Positions 35,394-44,805 are shown, counted from the stretch's first letter. The stretch is DNA of 64,000 nt from Dyadobacter alkalitolerans DSM 23607 (GCF_000428845.1 NZ_AUAS01000013.1:148325-212324), one strand, 5' to 3'. Notes: generated by a model not told the origin, from the letters alone. A program made the numbers and translations.

Positions 35394-36833
35394 TTATTCT
35401 ACAACGCTCAATTTTACAGTATTCGTCTTGCGCTGTCTTGAAACCGGGATGCTAAGCGTGTTGATGAAAACATCGCCTTTTTGCAATTCACCTTTTTCAA
35501 CTAAAAACTGCTTGATATCCTCAATCAGATCGTCTGTAGAAGCATCTTGGTCGCGGTCGTAATAGTATACTTTTGTTCCCCAATACAATGCTAGTTGATT
35601 CATTAACACTTTATTGGAAGTGAAAATCAACAAGCCAGCCTTTGGGCGGTGATGCGAAAGACGGAAAGAAGTGTATCCAGAACGCGTGATACCAATGATC
35701 GCTTTGGCTTGCGTGTCACGTGCCAGACGGCAAGCGCTCATTACCACGTAATCATTCAGTTTGTTAATGCTTGTGCTTTCGCTAACAGCAGCGTGGTGTT
35801 TGAAATAAATGCTGTTTGTAGACGATTCAACTCTTTCAATGGTTCTTGTCATGCTTTCAACAGCCAGCAACGGATACTTTCCTGATGCCGTTTCAGCGCT
35901 AAGCATTACCGCATCAGCACCATCCAGAACGGAGTTAGCAACGTCGTTAAGCTCCGCACGTGTTGCGCGCGGGCTATCAATCATGCTTTCAAGCATTTGC
36001 GTAGCAACGATAACCGGTTTTCCAGCCTTGTTACATTTGTCAACGATCATTTTCTGGATCATTGGCACTTCTTCCGCAGGAAGTTCAACACCCAAGTCGC
36101 CGCGGGCAACCATGATGGCGTCTGTGGCTTCGATGATCTCGTCGATGTTCAGGATTGCTTCCGGCTTCTCGATTTTTGCAACCAAACGTGCCGTTTTGCC
36201 TTTGCTCGCAATATATTCTTTTACTTTAATCAACTCTGAGGCTGTGCGAACGAATGATAATGCCACCCATTCGACATTATTCTCAAGACCAAAATCAAGA
36301 TCTTCGTAGTCTTTCGCTGTTACGGAAGGCATTGAAACCTTCGTATTTGGCAGGTTTACACCTTTTTTGGATTTCAGATAACCACCATAAATTACTTCGG
36401 TTACCACGTCTGTTCCATCCATTCCGGTTACCAGCACTTCCAGTTTACCGTCGTCCATCAGGATGCGGTCGCCGATTTTTACATCATTGTACATGCCATC
36501 GTATGGCGTGCTTACTTTTTCAGCAGTTCCCAGCACTTCTGTGTTGGAAAGTATTAATTTATTGCCTGCTTCGATCAAAACGCCATCTTTTTCGGCAACC
36601 ATGCCGATACGGATTTTTGGTCCCTGTAAATCTTGCAGAATAGCGAGGTTTAAACCATGCTCTTCGTTGATTTCCCGAATGGTCGTTAATCTTTGGAGGT
36701 GATCAGCGTGAGAGCCGTGAGAGAAGTTAAGGCGAAAAACGTTTACCCCGGCTTTTGCCAATGCATACAATGTTTCTTTTGTTTCGGAGGCTGGACCTAC
36801 GGTAGCAACAATTCTGGTTTTTTTGGAAGACAT
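35394..36833 (-). CDS. pyk: Pyruvate kinase
   Basis: 479 residues. The start TRIVATVGPAS, the substrate loop FRLNFSHGSHADH, AKIEKPEAILNIDEII (with the catalytic Lys), IMVARGDLGVELPAEEVP, and TQMLESMIDSPRATRAELNDVANSVLDGADAVMLSAETASGKYP are all in place, followed by the C-terminal allosteric domain. It makes pyruvate and ATP from phosphoenolpyruvate. It lies 26 bp after priA on the same strand, so the two may share a transcript, though an internal promoter is possible. Confidence 0.97.
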   Translation of the reverse strand: MSSKKTRIVATVGPASETKETLYALAKAGVNVFRLNFSHGSHADHLQRLTTIREINEEHGLNLAILQDLQGPKIRIGMVAEKDGVLIEAGNKLILSNTEVLGTAEKVSTPYDGMYNDVKIGDRILMDDGKLEVLVTGMDGTDVVTEVIYGGYLKSKKGVNLPNTKVSMPSVTAKDYEDLDFGLENNVEWVALSFVRTASELIKVKEYIASKGKTARLVAKIEKPEAILNIDEIIEATDAIMVARGDLGVELPAEEVPMIQKMIVDKCNKAGKPVIVATQMLESMIDSPRATRAELNDVANSVLDGADAVMLSAETASGKYPLLAVESMTRTIERVESSTNSIYFKHHAAVSESTSINKLNDYVVMSACRLARDTQAKAIIGITRSGYTSFRLSHHRPKAGLLIFTSNKVLMNQLALYWGTKVYYYDRDQDASTDDLIEDIKQFLVEKGELQKGDVFINTLSIPVSRQRKTNTVKLSVVE

Positions 36834-36859
36834 AGATTAATATGCAGTAAAAATGATTT

Positions 36860-39352
36860 TTATAAACAATCCACGTCAATCACGACCTGGATGCTTTTGA
36901 GCGTCTTATCGGTTAAAATATCAATAACCTTTTCTTGTATAAATGACTTTGCCGCCTTAAAATTAATCTTTTCTCGTTCAAGTTTAATGAGAATGTCGAA
37001 CAAAAACTGATTTCTTACTCTTTCCACCAGCGGCGGTTGCGGTCCGAGAACCCGGCTGGCTCCCAGGTTGGCCGTCAGTTTGTCTGCCAGGATCTTGGCA
37101 GCCTTGTTGGAAGTGGCTTCATCGACGTGCTTAACAGTCACTTTTATAAGCCTTGTAAAAGGCGGATAGTGGAATTTTTCACGCTCCTCAATTTCAGAGG
37201 CATACATGCCCTCGTAATCGTTGTTAATGATCTTTTCCAGCAGCTTTTGGCTAGGATTACTCGTTTGAATAAGCACTTTTCCAGGCTTTTCCGCACGCCT
37301 TCCCGCTCTGCCGCTGACTTGTGTAAGCATTTGGAACGCCCGTTCCGAAGCACGGAATTCGGGGAAATGGATCATCCGGTCGGCATCAAAAATCCCGACA
37401 ATGCTAACATTATCAAAATCAAGGCCTTTGCTTACCATTTGTGTACCGACCAGAATGTCGATTCCTCCTTCCTCAAATTCGGAAATGATTTGTTGATAAG
37501 CGTTTTTTGCCCTTGTCGTATCCAGGTCCATTCGCTGCACACGGGCTTCCGGAAACATCGAATGGATCTCATCTTCAATCTTTTCTGTCCCGTAACCCAT
37601 TGTTTTCACCTGAGTCGAGCCGCATTGCGGGCAAGTTCGCGGAACTTCTTCTTTGTGGCCGCAATAATGGCAGCGCACTTCGCCGGCTTTCATATGGTAC
37701 GTAAGGCTCACGTCACAATTCGCACATTCAGGAATCCAGTTGCAGATTTCGCATTGCAAATAGGGAGAGTAACCGCGGCGGTTCTGGAAAAGGATGGTCT
37801 GTTCTTTATTTTGAAGATTTAATTTTAAATGGTCAATTAGCACAGATGAAAATTCGTTTTTCATTTTCCGTGACTTCTTTTCCTTTTTTGTATCAATTAA
37901 TTCAAACGTCGGTAACGCAGCATTGCCAAACCGCTGCTTCATTTCCACAAACCCATATCTGCCCGTTTGTGCATGGTAATAACTTTCTAATGAAGGCGTT
38001 GCGGAGCCAAGAAGCGTTTTGCCCTTATGCATATAGGACATGATCACAGCCACATCGCGCGCATTATAGCGGGGCGCCGGATCATGCTGCTTGTACGAAG
38101 TTTCGTGTTCTTCGTCAACGATGATCAGGCCAAGATTATCAAAAGGAAGAAAAACTGCGGAACGCACACCGACTACAAACTGAAATTTTCCATCCAGAAT
38201 GCCTTTCCAAACTTCAACGCGCTCATTATCAGAAAATTTGGAATGATAAATGCCCATTGTGTCACCAAAAACTTTCCGCAGCCGGACAACAATCTGGGTC
38301 GTCAGGGCAATTTCAGGCAATAAAAACAGAACTTGCAGGCCACTTTCCAGGACTTGTTTGATGAGTTCAATGTAAACTTCGGTTTTGCCGCTGCCGGTTA
38401 TGCCGTGCAAGAGCACAACTTCTTTTTCTGTAAAGAGTTCGTGAATTTGTTGAGAGGCTATTTTTTGCGTTTCCGTCAATGTAATGACCGCATTGCTGGC
38501 TGGAATGTCGTCAAATCTAGAAATGAAAATTTCAAATTGTTCAAAGATTCCCTTCTTAATCAATGTGTTTAGCGAAGCATCCGAAACATTGTCATCCTGG
38601 CTAAAAATAGATTTGTCAAGCCCTTTCTGATTTAAATCAGGATTGTTATAAACCGGAATGTAACTCAAATATTTTAGGAGAATTGCCTGCTGCTTCGGCG
38701 TTTTATCCAGCGAGCCTGCCAATTTGGAAAGTGCATCATTGGACGTGTAAGCAGCATTCAACCTGATTTTTCGAAGAACTTTCGGCTTATATCGTTCATT
38801 AACCTCTTCAAAAAGAATCACGGCACGTTTGCCGACCAGTGATTTGATGATTGCCGTTATGTTTGAACGCTGCAAAAGCCGCTCAACCTCCTCATAGGAA
38901 AGGGTTTGGTGCTTTTTGATCTCATCAACCACAATCCGCTCCTGATCTGTCAGCAGGTCATCATGATCAAATTCAGGGTTGATCTGGATCCGTGACTGGC
39001 TTGTGATTTTCAGTCCCGCCGGAAGAGCAATGTTAAGCACGTCGCCAATATTGCATAAATAATATTCCGAAACCCAATTGAACAATTCAAGCTGTCGCTT
39101 GGTGACAATAGGTTCATCATCAAGCAGTTCAAGAATGTATTTCGCTTGGTATTTGGAAGGCGGATTCGAATGTATGTGAGCGACAACCGCCGTAGTTACC
39201 CTTTTTTGTCCAAACTGCACAATCACCCGCGCCCCCACCTTAATCATCCCGCTCATTTCCCTGGGAACCCTGTAAGTAAACAAAGAAGGAATCGGAACCG
39301 GTAATATCAGATCGGCAAAAAAAGTAGTTTCTTCCTCAAAAAGGGAGGCCAT
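36860..39352 (-). CDS. priA: Primosomal replication protein N' (PriA helicase)
   Basis: 830 residues. An N-terminal DNA-binding domain is followed by a superfamily 2 helicase core with Walker A (GITGSGKTEVY, near 315), DEEH box (DEEHETSYKQHDP) and the VGTQMVSKGLDFDNVSIVGIFDAD segment. An inserted zinc domain has eight Cys (CEICNWIPECANC ... CHYC ... CPQC). QVSGRAGRR completes the helicase motif VI. PriA reloads the replisome at stalled forks. The start at 39352 is the first ATG and fits the family length. Confidence 0.97.
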   Translation of the reverse strand: MASLFEEETTFFADLILPVPIPSLFTYRVPREMSGMIKVGARVIVQFGQKRVTTAVVAHIHSNPPSKYQAKYILELLDDEPIVTKRQLELFNWVSEYYLCNIGDVLNIALPAGLKITSQSRIQINPEFDHDDLLTDQERIVVDEIKKHQTLSYEEVERLLQRSNITAIIKSLVGKRAVILFEEVNERYKPKVLRKIRLNAAYTSNDALSKLAGSLDKTPKQQAILLKYLSYIPVYNNPDLNQKGLDKSIFSQDDNVSDASLNTLIKKGIFEQFEIFISRFDDIPASNAVITLTETQKIASQQIHELFTEKEVVLLHGITGSGKTEVYIELIKQVLESGLQVLFLLPEIALTTQIVVRLRKVFGDTMGIYHSKFSDNERVEVWKGILDGKFQFVVGVRSAVFLPFDNLGLIIVDEEHETSYKQHDPAPRYNARDVAVIMSYMHKGKTLLGSATPSLESYYHAQTGRYGFVEMKQRFGNAALPTFELIDTKKEKKSRKMKNEFSSVLIDHLKLNLQNKEQTILFQNRRGYSPYLQCEICNWIPECANCDVSLTYHMKAGEVRCHYCGHKEEVPRTCPQCGSTQVKTMGYGTEKIEDEIHSMFPEARVQRMDLDTTRAKNAYQQIISEFEEGGIDILVGTQMVSKGLDFDNVSIVGIFDADRMIHFPEFRASERAFQMLTQVSGRAGRRAEKPGKVLIQTSNPSQKLLEKIINNDYEGMYASEIEEREKFHYPPFTRLIKVTVKHVDEATSNKAAKILADKLTANLGASRVLGPQPPLVERVRNQFLFDILIKLEREKINFKAAKSFIQEKVIDILTDKTLKSIQVVIDVDCL

Positions 39353-39433
39353 TGGCTGCGGGGAAATGTTTTAATAATTAACGCGCAAAGTTACGATTAA
39401 TCGCACGGATGGTCTATAAGTAGATAGTGGAAG

Positions 39434-39733
39434 CTAAAAGATGCGTTTCTTTTTGGGATGTTGGCGTGTATCAAACACTGCTAAAACAAAGACTTTGGAA
39501 TCCGTTACTTTGTATATCAGTAAATTATGTTTGGTTATAACAGCTTCACGCATTGGGCTATTCTCTGAAATTTGCCTAAACATGCCAGGATGATCAGCAA
39601 TCATGTGCAGGACATGTTCAGTTCTTTTAACAAAATCCCTAATAACAGCTTCGTGCCAATTCTCTTCCAAGTAAGCGATTACACCATGGAAATTATCTAA
39701 CGCACGCGGTGTCCAGACAATCTCTAAAGCCAT
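39434..39733 (-). CDS. RelE/ParE family toxin
   Basis: 99 residues with the RelE/ParE fold: start EIVWTPRALDNFHGVIAYLEENW, middle VLHMIADHPGMFRQISENSPMREAVITKHNLLIYKV and end VFVLAVFDTRQHPKKK. The pattern fits the ParE/RelE superfamily, whose members cleave mRNA on ribosomes or poison gyrase; ParE-like is slightly favoured because of the DTRQHP end. The gene overlaps the antitoxin by 10 bp, typical of a translationally coupled pair. Confidence 0.88.
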   Translation of the reverse strand: MALEIVWTPRALDNFHGVIAYLEENWHEAVIRDFVKRTEHVLHMIADHPGMFRQISENSPMREAVITKHNLLIYKVTDSKVFVLAVFDTRQHPKKKRIF

Positions 39734-39954
39734 TTTTTATAAGTTTCCCTGGCTCTGTCATGTGATATCTCCAAGCCGGCATCGATTTGCCTGATTGATT
39801 CCTGAACATCGGAAATAACCTTTTCTGGAAGGTCGCCCCATTCATGATCTGCGTCAAAATTCTTGAAAATCGATTTGACCGCATCTATAATGTTCTTGTC
39901 CTCCGTGTCCAGAAGTCGTTTAGCTAATTCGATCTTTTCAGTTTGCATATCCAT
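39724..39954 (-). CDS. Antitoxin of the RelE/ParE pair
   Basis: About 76 residues, charged and mostly helical (KIELAKRLLDTEDKNIIDAVKSIFKNF), with an acidic middle and a basic tail (HDRARETYKKWL). It is the usual upstream partner for a ParE-like toxin in Bacteroidota; the DNA-binding element is not obvious. The start is ATG at 39954 or 39948; the frame opens further upstream without a plausible N-terminus. The stop overlaps the toxin start. Confidence 0.82.
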   Translation of the reverse strand: MDMQTEKIELAKRLLDTEDKNIIDAVKSIFKNFDADHEWGDLPEKVISDVQESIRQIDAGLEISHDRARETYKKWL

Positions 39955-39998
39955 ATGACCAAATTTACTGTTTTTGTGCATAAATAATAATTCCCAAA

Positions 39999-40601
39999 TC
40001 AAACAATGCAATCCATCCCCAACTCCACCGCATTTTCCCAACCAATCATCGCATTGAACAACCTAATCTTACTAAAATTCGCAAGATCATCTTCGCTAAT
40101 CCTTTCCTCTTTGATAACCCCCAATTCCAGTAAAAACGCCCGCTGCGTGCCTGGTAACAGCGTTGAATTAGGGGTAACCCAGGTAATTCCATTGTAAAAA
40201 GCAACATTGCCGTAAAGGGAATCGGTTACCAGACTGTTTTTGATGATCAGGATTTCGTCGGCGTCATTTCGTTGGGCGAAAAGGGTGTTAAGTTCTTCGC
40301 GGTCTTCGTATTTGTAACGGTAATCAATGGCGTCGTGATATACGCGCTGGATTTTGCGGATGTTCCTGAATGAGTATGGCTCCCATTTGATGGCTTCTAT
40401 TTCCTGGCTGTATGAAATGCGGCATTTGTGCAGCGTATGGTCAACATTGTCGGGGATAATGAGGAGTTCGGACAAGTTCCAGTAATCGGAATAACCCCAA
40501 AGTTCGTGGCGCGTTCTGTTGAGCCGGGCTTCGTGGTAAGCAAGGTTTTTCAATTCGCGATTCTCACAGCAAATTGTTTCAAAACATAATGTGCGGGACA
40601 T
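39999..40601 (-). CDS. pabC: Aminotransferase class IV protein, probable 4-amino-4-deoxychorismate lyase
   Basis: 200 residues, shorter than most class IV enzymes but with the expected layout: LCFETICCENRELKNLAYHEARLNRTR at the start, HDAIDYRYKYEDREELNTL (with the Lys for PLP), NDADEILIIKNSLVTDSLYGNVAFYNGITWVTPNSTLLPGTQRAFLLELG and a C-terminal domain. It overlaps pabB by 23 bp and is probably translated in concert with it. It should split aminodeoxychorismate into pyruvate and p-aminobenzoate for folate synthesis. No pabA is seen here. Confidence 0.85.
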   Translation of the reverse strand: MSRTLCFETICCENRELKNLAYHEARLNRTRHELWGYSDYWNLSELLIIPDNVDHTLHKCRISYSQEIEAIKWEPYSFRNIRKIQRVYHDAIDYRYKYEDREELNTLFAQRNDADEILIIKNSLVTDSLYGNVAFYNGITWVTPNSTLLPGTQRAFLLELGVIKEERISEDDLANFSKIRLFNAMIGWENAVELGMDCIV

Positions 40602-41583
40602 GGGCGAAGGGTAGGTAAACTTTGTCGATTAATTCCTGATATTCTTTTTCCGCATTGCTTTGCGCTGTGATCCCGCCGCCGCTTTTGAAAACCAGTTTTC
40701 CATCCTGATTTTCGATGAACCGGATCATGACCGCACTCTCAAAATTTTCTCCGTCAAAATAACCCATAACCCCCGTATAATAACCGCGGTCATAATTTTC
40801 TGCTTCCTCAATGATCTTTAATGTGCTCGGTTTCGGCGCTCCGGTGATGGAGCCGGCGGGGAGCATTTGAAGCAATAAATCACCAAATTTCCCATCGAAA
40901 TCATCAGGCAGAATCCCCGCGATCTCCGAGCTTACCTGCAATAATGTCTTATCATTTGTCTGAATGCGATCAATGTAGCGGTATTTTTCGACCCATACTT
41001 TTTCGGCAACCATACTCAGGTCATTGCGGATGAGGTCTACGATTGTGGCGTGTTCGGCGGCTTCTTTGGCATCGGATAAAATTACATGCGCTGCATTCGG
41101 AACCGATGCGTCAATGGTGCCTTTCATCGGATATGATGCAATCCGGTTGCCGTTGATCCTGACAAAAATTTCAGGAGAAAAACAGACGAACTCATTTTTA
41201 TACAAAAACCGGTAAGGAGCCTCACTATGAACAAAGATCTCCTCCAAAGTAAGGTCCGTAGTGATGTTTGTTGGAACCGAAAGATTGACCAAAAACGAAT
41301 TCCCGGCCTTTAAATTAGCAACCACCCGATCAAATTTGACAACATAATCGGTAAAAGAGATGGGCTTTTTATAAAATTCAAAGTCGGAAAGGGGAGGTTG
41401 CTTTTCATCTCTGCCGACATTACTAAAACCATTCAGATCGAAGCGAATGTTGGTCAATGCATTGTCGTCCAATGTCCAGGCTAGCGGCTTTTCGATGCGG
41501 TAATCTACAAGAAAAAGGAAGGGAGTTTTTGATTTTCCCCACTCGTTCAGCTTTTCTGCAAAGTCCCTTGCCCGGTCTTCCAA
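40579..41583 (-). CDS. pabB: Aminodeoxychorismate synthase component I
   Basis: 334 residues, the chorismate-binding domain only, without the long N-terminal domain of larger members. It contains SFLVNLSVPTNIT, FVCFSPEIFVRI, YPMKGTIDASVPNA, LIRNDLSMVAEKV, PAGSITGAPKPSTLKIIEEAE, GYYTGVMGYFDGENFESAVMIR and FKSGGGITAQSNAEKEYQELI, the full set of conserved motifs. It aminates chorismate using ammonia from a glutaminase. Its first codon is TTG at 41583; no ATG is available nearby and an in-frame stop lies a few codons upstream. Confidence 0.92.
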   Translation of the reverse strand: MEDRARDFAEKLNEWGKSKTPFLFLVDYRIEKPLAWTLDDNALTNIRFDLNGFSNVGRDEKQPPLSDFEFYKKPISFTDYVVKFDRVVANLKAGNSFLVNLSVPTNITTDLTLEEIFVHSEAPYRFLYKNEFVCFSPEIFVRINGNRIASYPMKGTIDASVPNAAHVILSDAKEAAEHATIVDLIRNDLSMVAEKVWVEKYRYIDRIQTNDKTLLQVSSEIAGILPDDFDGKFGDLLLQMLPAGSITGAPKPSTLKIIEEAENYDRGYYTGVMGYFDGENFESAVMIRFIENQDGKLVFKSGGGITAQSNAEKEYQELIDKVYLPFAHVPHIMF

Positions 41584-41706
41584 TCTTGATTCTAACTAAA
41601 TAATGAACATTTTGAACAGCCAGCTAATTTACAAAGTTCAGAAACCAATATCTAAAATAGCGGGTTTATTGAAGTAGGAAAGCACAATCGAATTAAGATT
41701 ATCGCA

Positions 41707-42714
41707 ATGCATATATATGATGTAATCGTTATTGGCGGCGGGCCATGCGGGCTGGCAATGGGCGTAGAATTGGCGAAAAGCGGCCTGGATTATCTGATTC
41801 TGGAAAAGGGAAATCTCACCGAATCGATTCGCAGATATCCGAGGCGCATGAAGTTCTTTTCAACCGCTGAAAACATTGAGATCGGCGGAATTCCTTTCGC
41901 TATTTCCGAAGTGAAGGCCAACCGGAACGAAGCATTACAATATTATAGAAAGGTTGCAGGCTATTACCACCTGAATTTTAAGCTTTTTATCGATGTGGAC
42001 CGCGCGGAAAAGCAGCCTGACGGAACATTCCTGACTTATGCTAATGATGGTCAGATCTTTCAATCTAAAAATGTGGTTCTGGCAACAGGCTATTTTGATG
42101 TTCCCCGACTATTGAATGTGCCCGGCGAAGACCTCCCGCATGTATCGCATTACTATGATGAGCCTTTCAAATATTCTTTCACCAATGTGGTGCTCGTAGG
42201 CGGGTCCAATTCATCGGTGGAAGCTGCTTTGGAGCTTTACAGGCATGATGCACATGTGACAATTGTACATAAGGAGGCTGATTTTCGCACAAAAGTGAAA
42301 TATTGGCTTGTGCCTGATGTGAAAAACCGGGTTAAGGAAGGCAAGATACACACGCGTTTTAATTCTATTACAAAAAGCATCGAGCAGGGTAGGATTGAAA
42401 TTGAAAACCTTGAAACTGGCGAGACGGAATGGCTTCCGGCGGACTTTGTGTTCTTGCTCGTAGGATACCTTCCCGATGAACATTTGCTCGCAAGATGTGG
42501 CGTAGCCCTGGATGAAGTGACCAAAGTTCCGTCTTTTGATAAAGAAACCTTTGAAACGAATGTGCCTGGCCTTTATCTCTGCGGAACGGTTATGGCGGGT
42601 GTTTTTACAGAAAAAGTCTTTATAGAAAATGGTCGTGATCATGCAGCCGCGATTGCAGATCATTTGTCCGGAAGGGAAGTTAGGGTGGTTAAAGAACTGA
42701 TAGAAAGGATCTGA
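41707..42714 (+). CDS. ypdA: YpdA family (bacillithiol disulfide reductase-like) flavoprotein
   Basis: 335 residues. Two dinucleotide-binding motifs are GGGPCGLAMGVELAKSG (FAD, near residue 11) and VGGSNSSVEAALELYRHDAHVTI (NADPH, near residue 164). There is the family-specific segment RRYPRRMKFFSTAENIEIGGIPF, and GLYLCGTVMAGVFTEKVFIENGRDHA at the end. It lacks the CxxC redox pair of thioredoxin reductases, as expected for YpdA. In Firmicutes YpdA reduces bacillithiol disulfide. No bacillithiol biosynthesis gene is in this window. Confidence 0.92.
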   Translation: MHIYDVIVIGGGPCGLAMGVELAKSGLDYLILEKGNLTESIRRYPRRMKFFSTAENIEIGGIPFAISEVKANRNEALQYYRKVAGYYHLNFKLFIDVDRAEKQPDGTFLTYANDGQIFQSKNVVLATGYFDVPRLLNVPGEDLPHVSHYYDEPFKYSFTNVVLVGGSNSSVEAALELYRHDAHVTIVHKEADFRTKVKYWLVPDVKNRVKEGKIHTRFNSITKSIEQGRIEIENLETGETEWLPADFVFLLVGYLPDEHLLARCGVALDEVTKVPSFDKETFETNVPGLYLCGTVMAGVFTEKVFIENGRDHAAAIADHLSGREVRVVKELIERI

Positions 42715-42715
42715 T

Positions 42716-43843
42716 TTACTGATCTACAAAAACCAGTTTCCTTTTTTTCTTTTTGGTCGAAAATTTCTCAATTTTCCCGATCAAGCCGTTGGCTCCGACT
42801 GCATAGCCCACATTCCCTGCAAAACTCATGGCGTGAAATCCTTCTTTGCCCAATTCCTGCCAGGTTTTGCCCCAATCCGCCGAAAAGCTGCTGCCCGAAG
42901 GGCCGCTTGCGATTAATGCGTAATCATCGGATCTGAGCTCCGATTCGCCCGTCCAAACTGCATCCGTTTTATGATATAGTGCAACGCTTTCCTTCAAACC
43001 GGTAGGCTTGGTCATGCCCATTAGTTTCCAGGTAATGCCACCATCGCGTGTAATGAGAACATTCTGGGTTGAATCAGTCGTTTTCTTAAAATCACCGCCT
43101 ACTGCAATGCCACTGCTTTTGGACCAGAACCGTAATCCAAAAATGCCGCTCGTTGGCCCGGCAGGCAACGGCGTTGCCGATACTTCCCAGGAACGGCCGT
43201 AGTCATCTGAACGGAAAACGCGCGCCATTTTACCTCCCCCCGTTCCAATGAATACCTTCTCCTTACCGGCAACAAGAATGGAGGTGCCGCTGGCAGCAAA
43301 GCAGGCCTCACCCGGTTCAGCAACCGGCCGCTTTTCAACCGGCAACTCCTGCCAGCTTTTTCCGCCGTCTTCCGTAGTCAAAATGAATAACCTTCCATTG
43401 ATCGGATCGCCCAGACAGATGCCTTTATTTTTATCCCAAAAGTCGATTCCATCCAGAAAAACCCCATTTTGTGTAGTTTGGTACACAAGCGACCAGGTCA
43501 ATCCACCGTCTTCTGTGCGGTAAATTTTGGCCTTATCGTGCTGTGCTTCGCCCGCGCTCATAGCTACCGCGACCTCCCTATTGAAGGCATGAATGTCCCT
43601 GAAATCAAGCGAATCTGCACCCGAAATTTTTGAGGTTAACCATTTCTTACCCCCGTTCACCGTTTTCAAAACAGTTCCCCCTGAACCGCCAATCCAGCAC
43701 GTGGTAGGCGAAACGGCATGCACTGCGCGCATGTGGATTTTAGTTGTTATATCAATGACCCTCCATTGCGCTGTTACCCATTGTGGCGTGAGAAACGTGA
43801 TAATCAATGCAAGCCGCTTGAAAATTGTTGAACTTAGTGGCAC
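42716..43843 (-). CDS. Secreted Ycf48/BNR-repeat propeller protein
   Basis: 375 residues with a signal peptide (cleaved near WVTAQ). It has six or more Asp-box-type repeats: GGTVLKTVNGGKKW, KIYRTEDGGLTWS, LFILTTEDGGKSWQ, RVFRSDDYGRSWE, NVLITRDGGITWK and SADWGKTWQ. These build a Ycf48/Hcf136-like beta-propeller also seen in sialidases, but no catalytic sialidase residues are apparent. The C-terminus is basic (KKKKRKLVFVDQ). It is convergent with ypdA, one base between stops. Function unknown. Confidence 0.88.
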   Translation of the reverse strand: MPLSSTIFKRLALIITFLTPQWVTAQWRVIDITTKIHMRAVHAVSPTTCWIGGSGGTVLKTVNGGKKWLTSKISGADSLDFRDIHAFNREVAVAMSAGEAQHDKAKIYRTEDGGLTWSLVYQTTQNGVFLDGIDFWDKNKGICLGDPINGRLFILTTEDGGKSWQELPVEKRPVAEPGEACFAASGTSILVAGKEKVFIGTGGGKMARVFRSDDYGRSWEVSATPLPAGPTSGIFGLRFWSKSSGIAVGGDFKKTTDSTQNVLITRDGGITWKLMGMTKPTGLKESVALYHKTDAVWTGESELRSDDYALIASGPSGSSFSADWGKTWQELGKEGFHAMSFAGNVGYAVGANGLIGKIEKFSTKKKKRKLVFVDQ

Positions 43844-43853
43844 AGTATTTTTG
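43825..43853 (+). promoter_or_regulatory. Promoter of the ytxH-like gene
   Basis: A TTG (43825-43827) and a perfect -7 element TATTTTTG (43846-43853) are 18 bp apart, as in the blaI promoter. It overlaps the first codons of the divergent Ycf48-like gene and lies 48 bp before the ATG of the plus-strand gene. Confidence 0.65.
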
Positions 43854-43900
43854 TTATTTTACAGTTCAAACTTATTATTCTCACAAAATAAGAAATTCAT

Positions 43901-44200
43901 ATGAACAAGAATCAAAAATTTCTGATAGGCTCAATAGGTGCACTTTTGACAGGTATTGCGATTGGCCTTTTAGTTGCTCCTAAGGACGGGAAAGACACTC
44001 GTAAATTGATCAAAAATAAAGCAAATGATCTTGGCGGCAATGCAAAAGACAAATACGAAAAAAGCCTTGAAGAGTTGTCTGTTCTAGCTGACAGATTGAA
44101 AGATGGCTTCTTGAAAAACGTTGGCAATGCAAAAGACAAAGCTGGATCCGTTGCTGACAATGTGAATGAGCGAGCACGTGGAGTAGTAAATAACGGATAA
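43901..44200 (+). CDS. YtxH family protein
   Basis: 99 residues with the characteristic start KFLIGSIGALLTGIAIGLLVAPKDGKDTRK (a membrane helix followed by an APxxGxxTR motif), then a long basic, amphipathic helical tail with KNKANDLGGNAKDKYEKSLEELS and NAKDKAGSVADNVNERARGVVNNG. The family is stress-associated and widespread in Bacteroidota and Firmicutes; its molecular role is unknown. It has its own promoter and terminator. Confidence 0.92.
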   Translation: MNKNQKFLIGSIGALLTGIAIGLLVAPKDGKDTRKLIKNKANDLGGNAKDKYEKSLEELSVLADRLKDGFLKNVGNAKDKAGSVADNVNERARGVVNNG

Positions 44201-44223
44201 GCATCTGACATCAACCATATTGG

Positions 44224-44260
44224 GAGGGCTGTTTCTTCAATGAAGCAGCCCTCTTATTTT
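44224..44260 (+). terminator. Rho-independent terminator after the ytxH-like gene
   Basis: GAGGGCTG (44224-44231) pairs with CAGCCCTC (44246-44253), extended by inner pairs, and is followed by TTATTTT. It lies 24 bp past the stop and slightly overlaps the end of the convergent DUF4136 gene. Confidence 0.85.
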
Positions 44261-44805
44261 GGGATTTTGTCAACGATTTCTTTGATAGCCTGATTAATAT
44301 CTTCTGTAAAATTGCTGCTCTTCTCTGGAATGATGCCTTCCGCGCCTCCCTGCCATACCATCTTGTTAGTCGAAGAATCTACCAAGTCGATCATGATTGT
44401 GCCTTCGCGATATTTGCCGACAACAACTTCCTCACTTTTCCAGGAATAACGCCTTTGCCCCATATAACGGGGGAGCCCGTCGGTGCGAAAATCTGTTTGC
44501 CGGGTTTGTGATTTTTCTTCAACATTTAATGCAATGTTGATTTTCAAATTGGCATCCCGGGCTTCGTCAAGGCCTCGTGCTTGCAGATTTTGCGCAATTG
44601 CCGTTTTAATAATGCCTATATTTTTCTCAAAGTTTTGAGAAACCGTATCGCCTCTGGCTTCAATATCATAAAATCCAAAAGTGTCATAGTTTGACAGGCT
44701 GAAATCTTCTTCTTGTCTGGAATTGAGGATCTTATAAGAAGAATTGCATCCTGAAATGACAATCGCGGCAAAGAAAAACAAGATTGAAATACAAAAAGTC
44801 TTCAT
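44254..44805 (-). CDS. DUF4136 family lipoprotein
   Basis: 183 residues with a lipobox (VISGC). The pattern DFSLSNYDTFGFYDIE, then IIKTAIAQNLQARGLDEARDANLKINIALNVEEK, and VVGKYREGTIMIDLVDSSTNKMVWQGGAEGII, is the classic DUF4136 fold of Bacteroidota outer-membrane lipoproteins. The function is unknown. The ATG at 44805 starts the signal peptide; the frame opens eight codons earlier inside the dnaG terminal region. It is 24 bp after dnaG on the same strand. Confidence 0.9.
   Translation of the reverse strand: MKTFCISILFFFAAIVISGCNSSYKILNSRQEEDFSLSNYDTFGFYDIEARGDTVSQNFEKNIGIIKTAIAQNLQARGLDEARDANLKINIALNVEEKSQTRQTDFRTDGLPRYMGQRRYSWKSEEVVVGKYREGTIMIDLVDSSTNKMVWQGGAEGIIPEKSSNFTEDINQAIKEIVDKIPK

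Noticed and set aside
41707..42714. Thioredoxin reductase
   Set aside because: The CxxC redox pair is missing and the YpdA-specific segments are present.
42716..43843. Sialidase function for the BNR-repeat protein, given sialic-type sugar genes nearby
   Set aside because: Asp-box repeats are present but the catalytic Arg triad and Tyr/Glu pair of sialidases are not apparent; the Ycf48-like fold explains the repeats.
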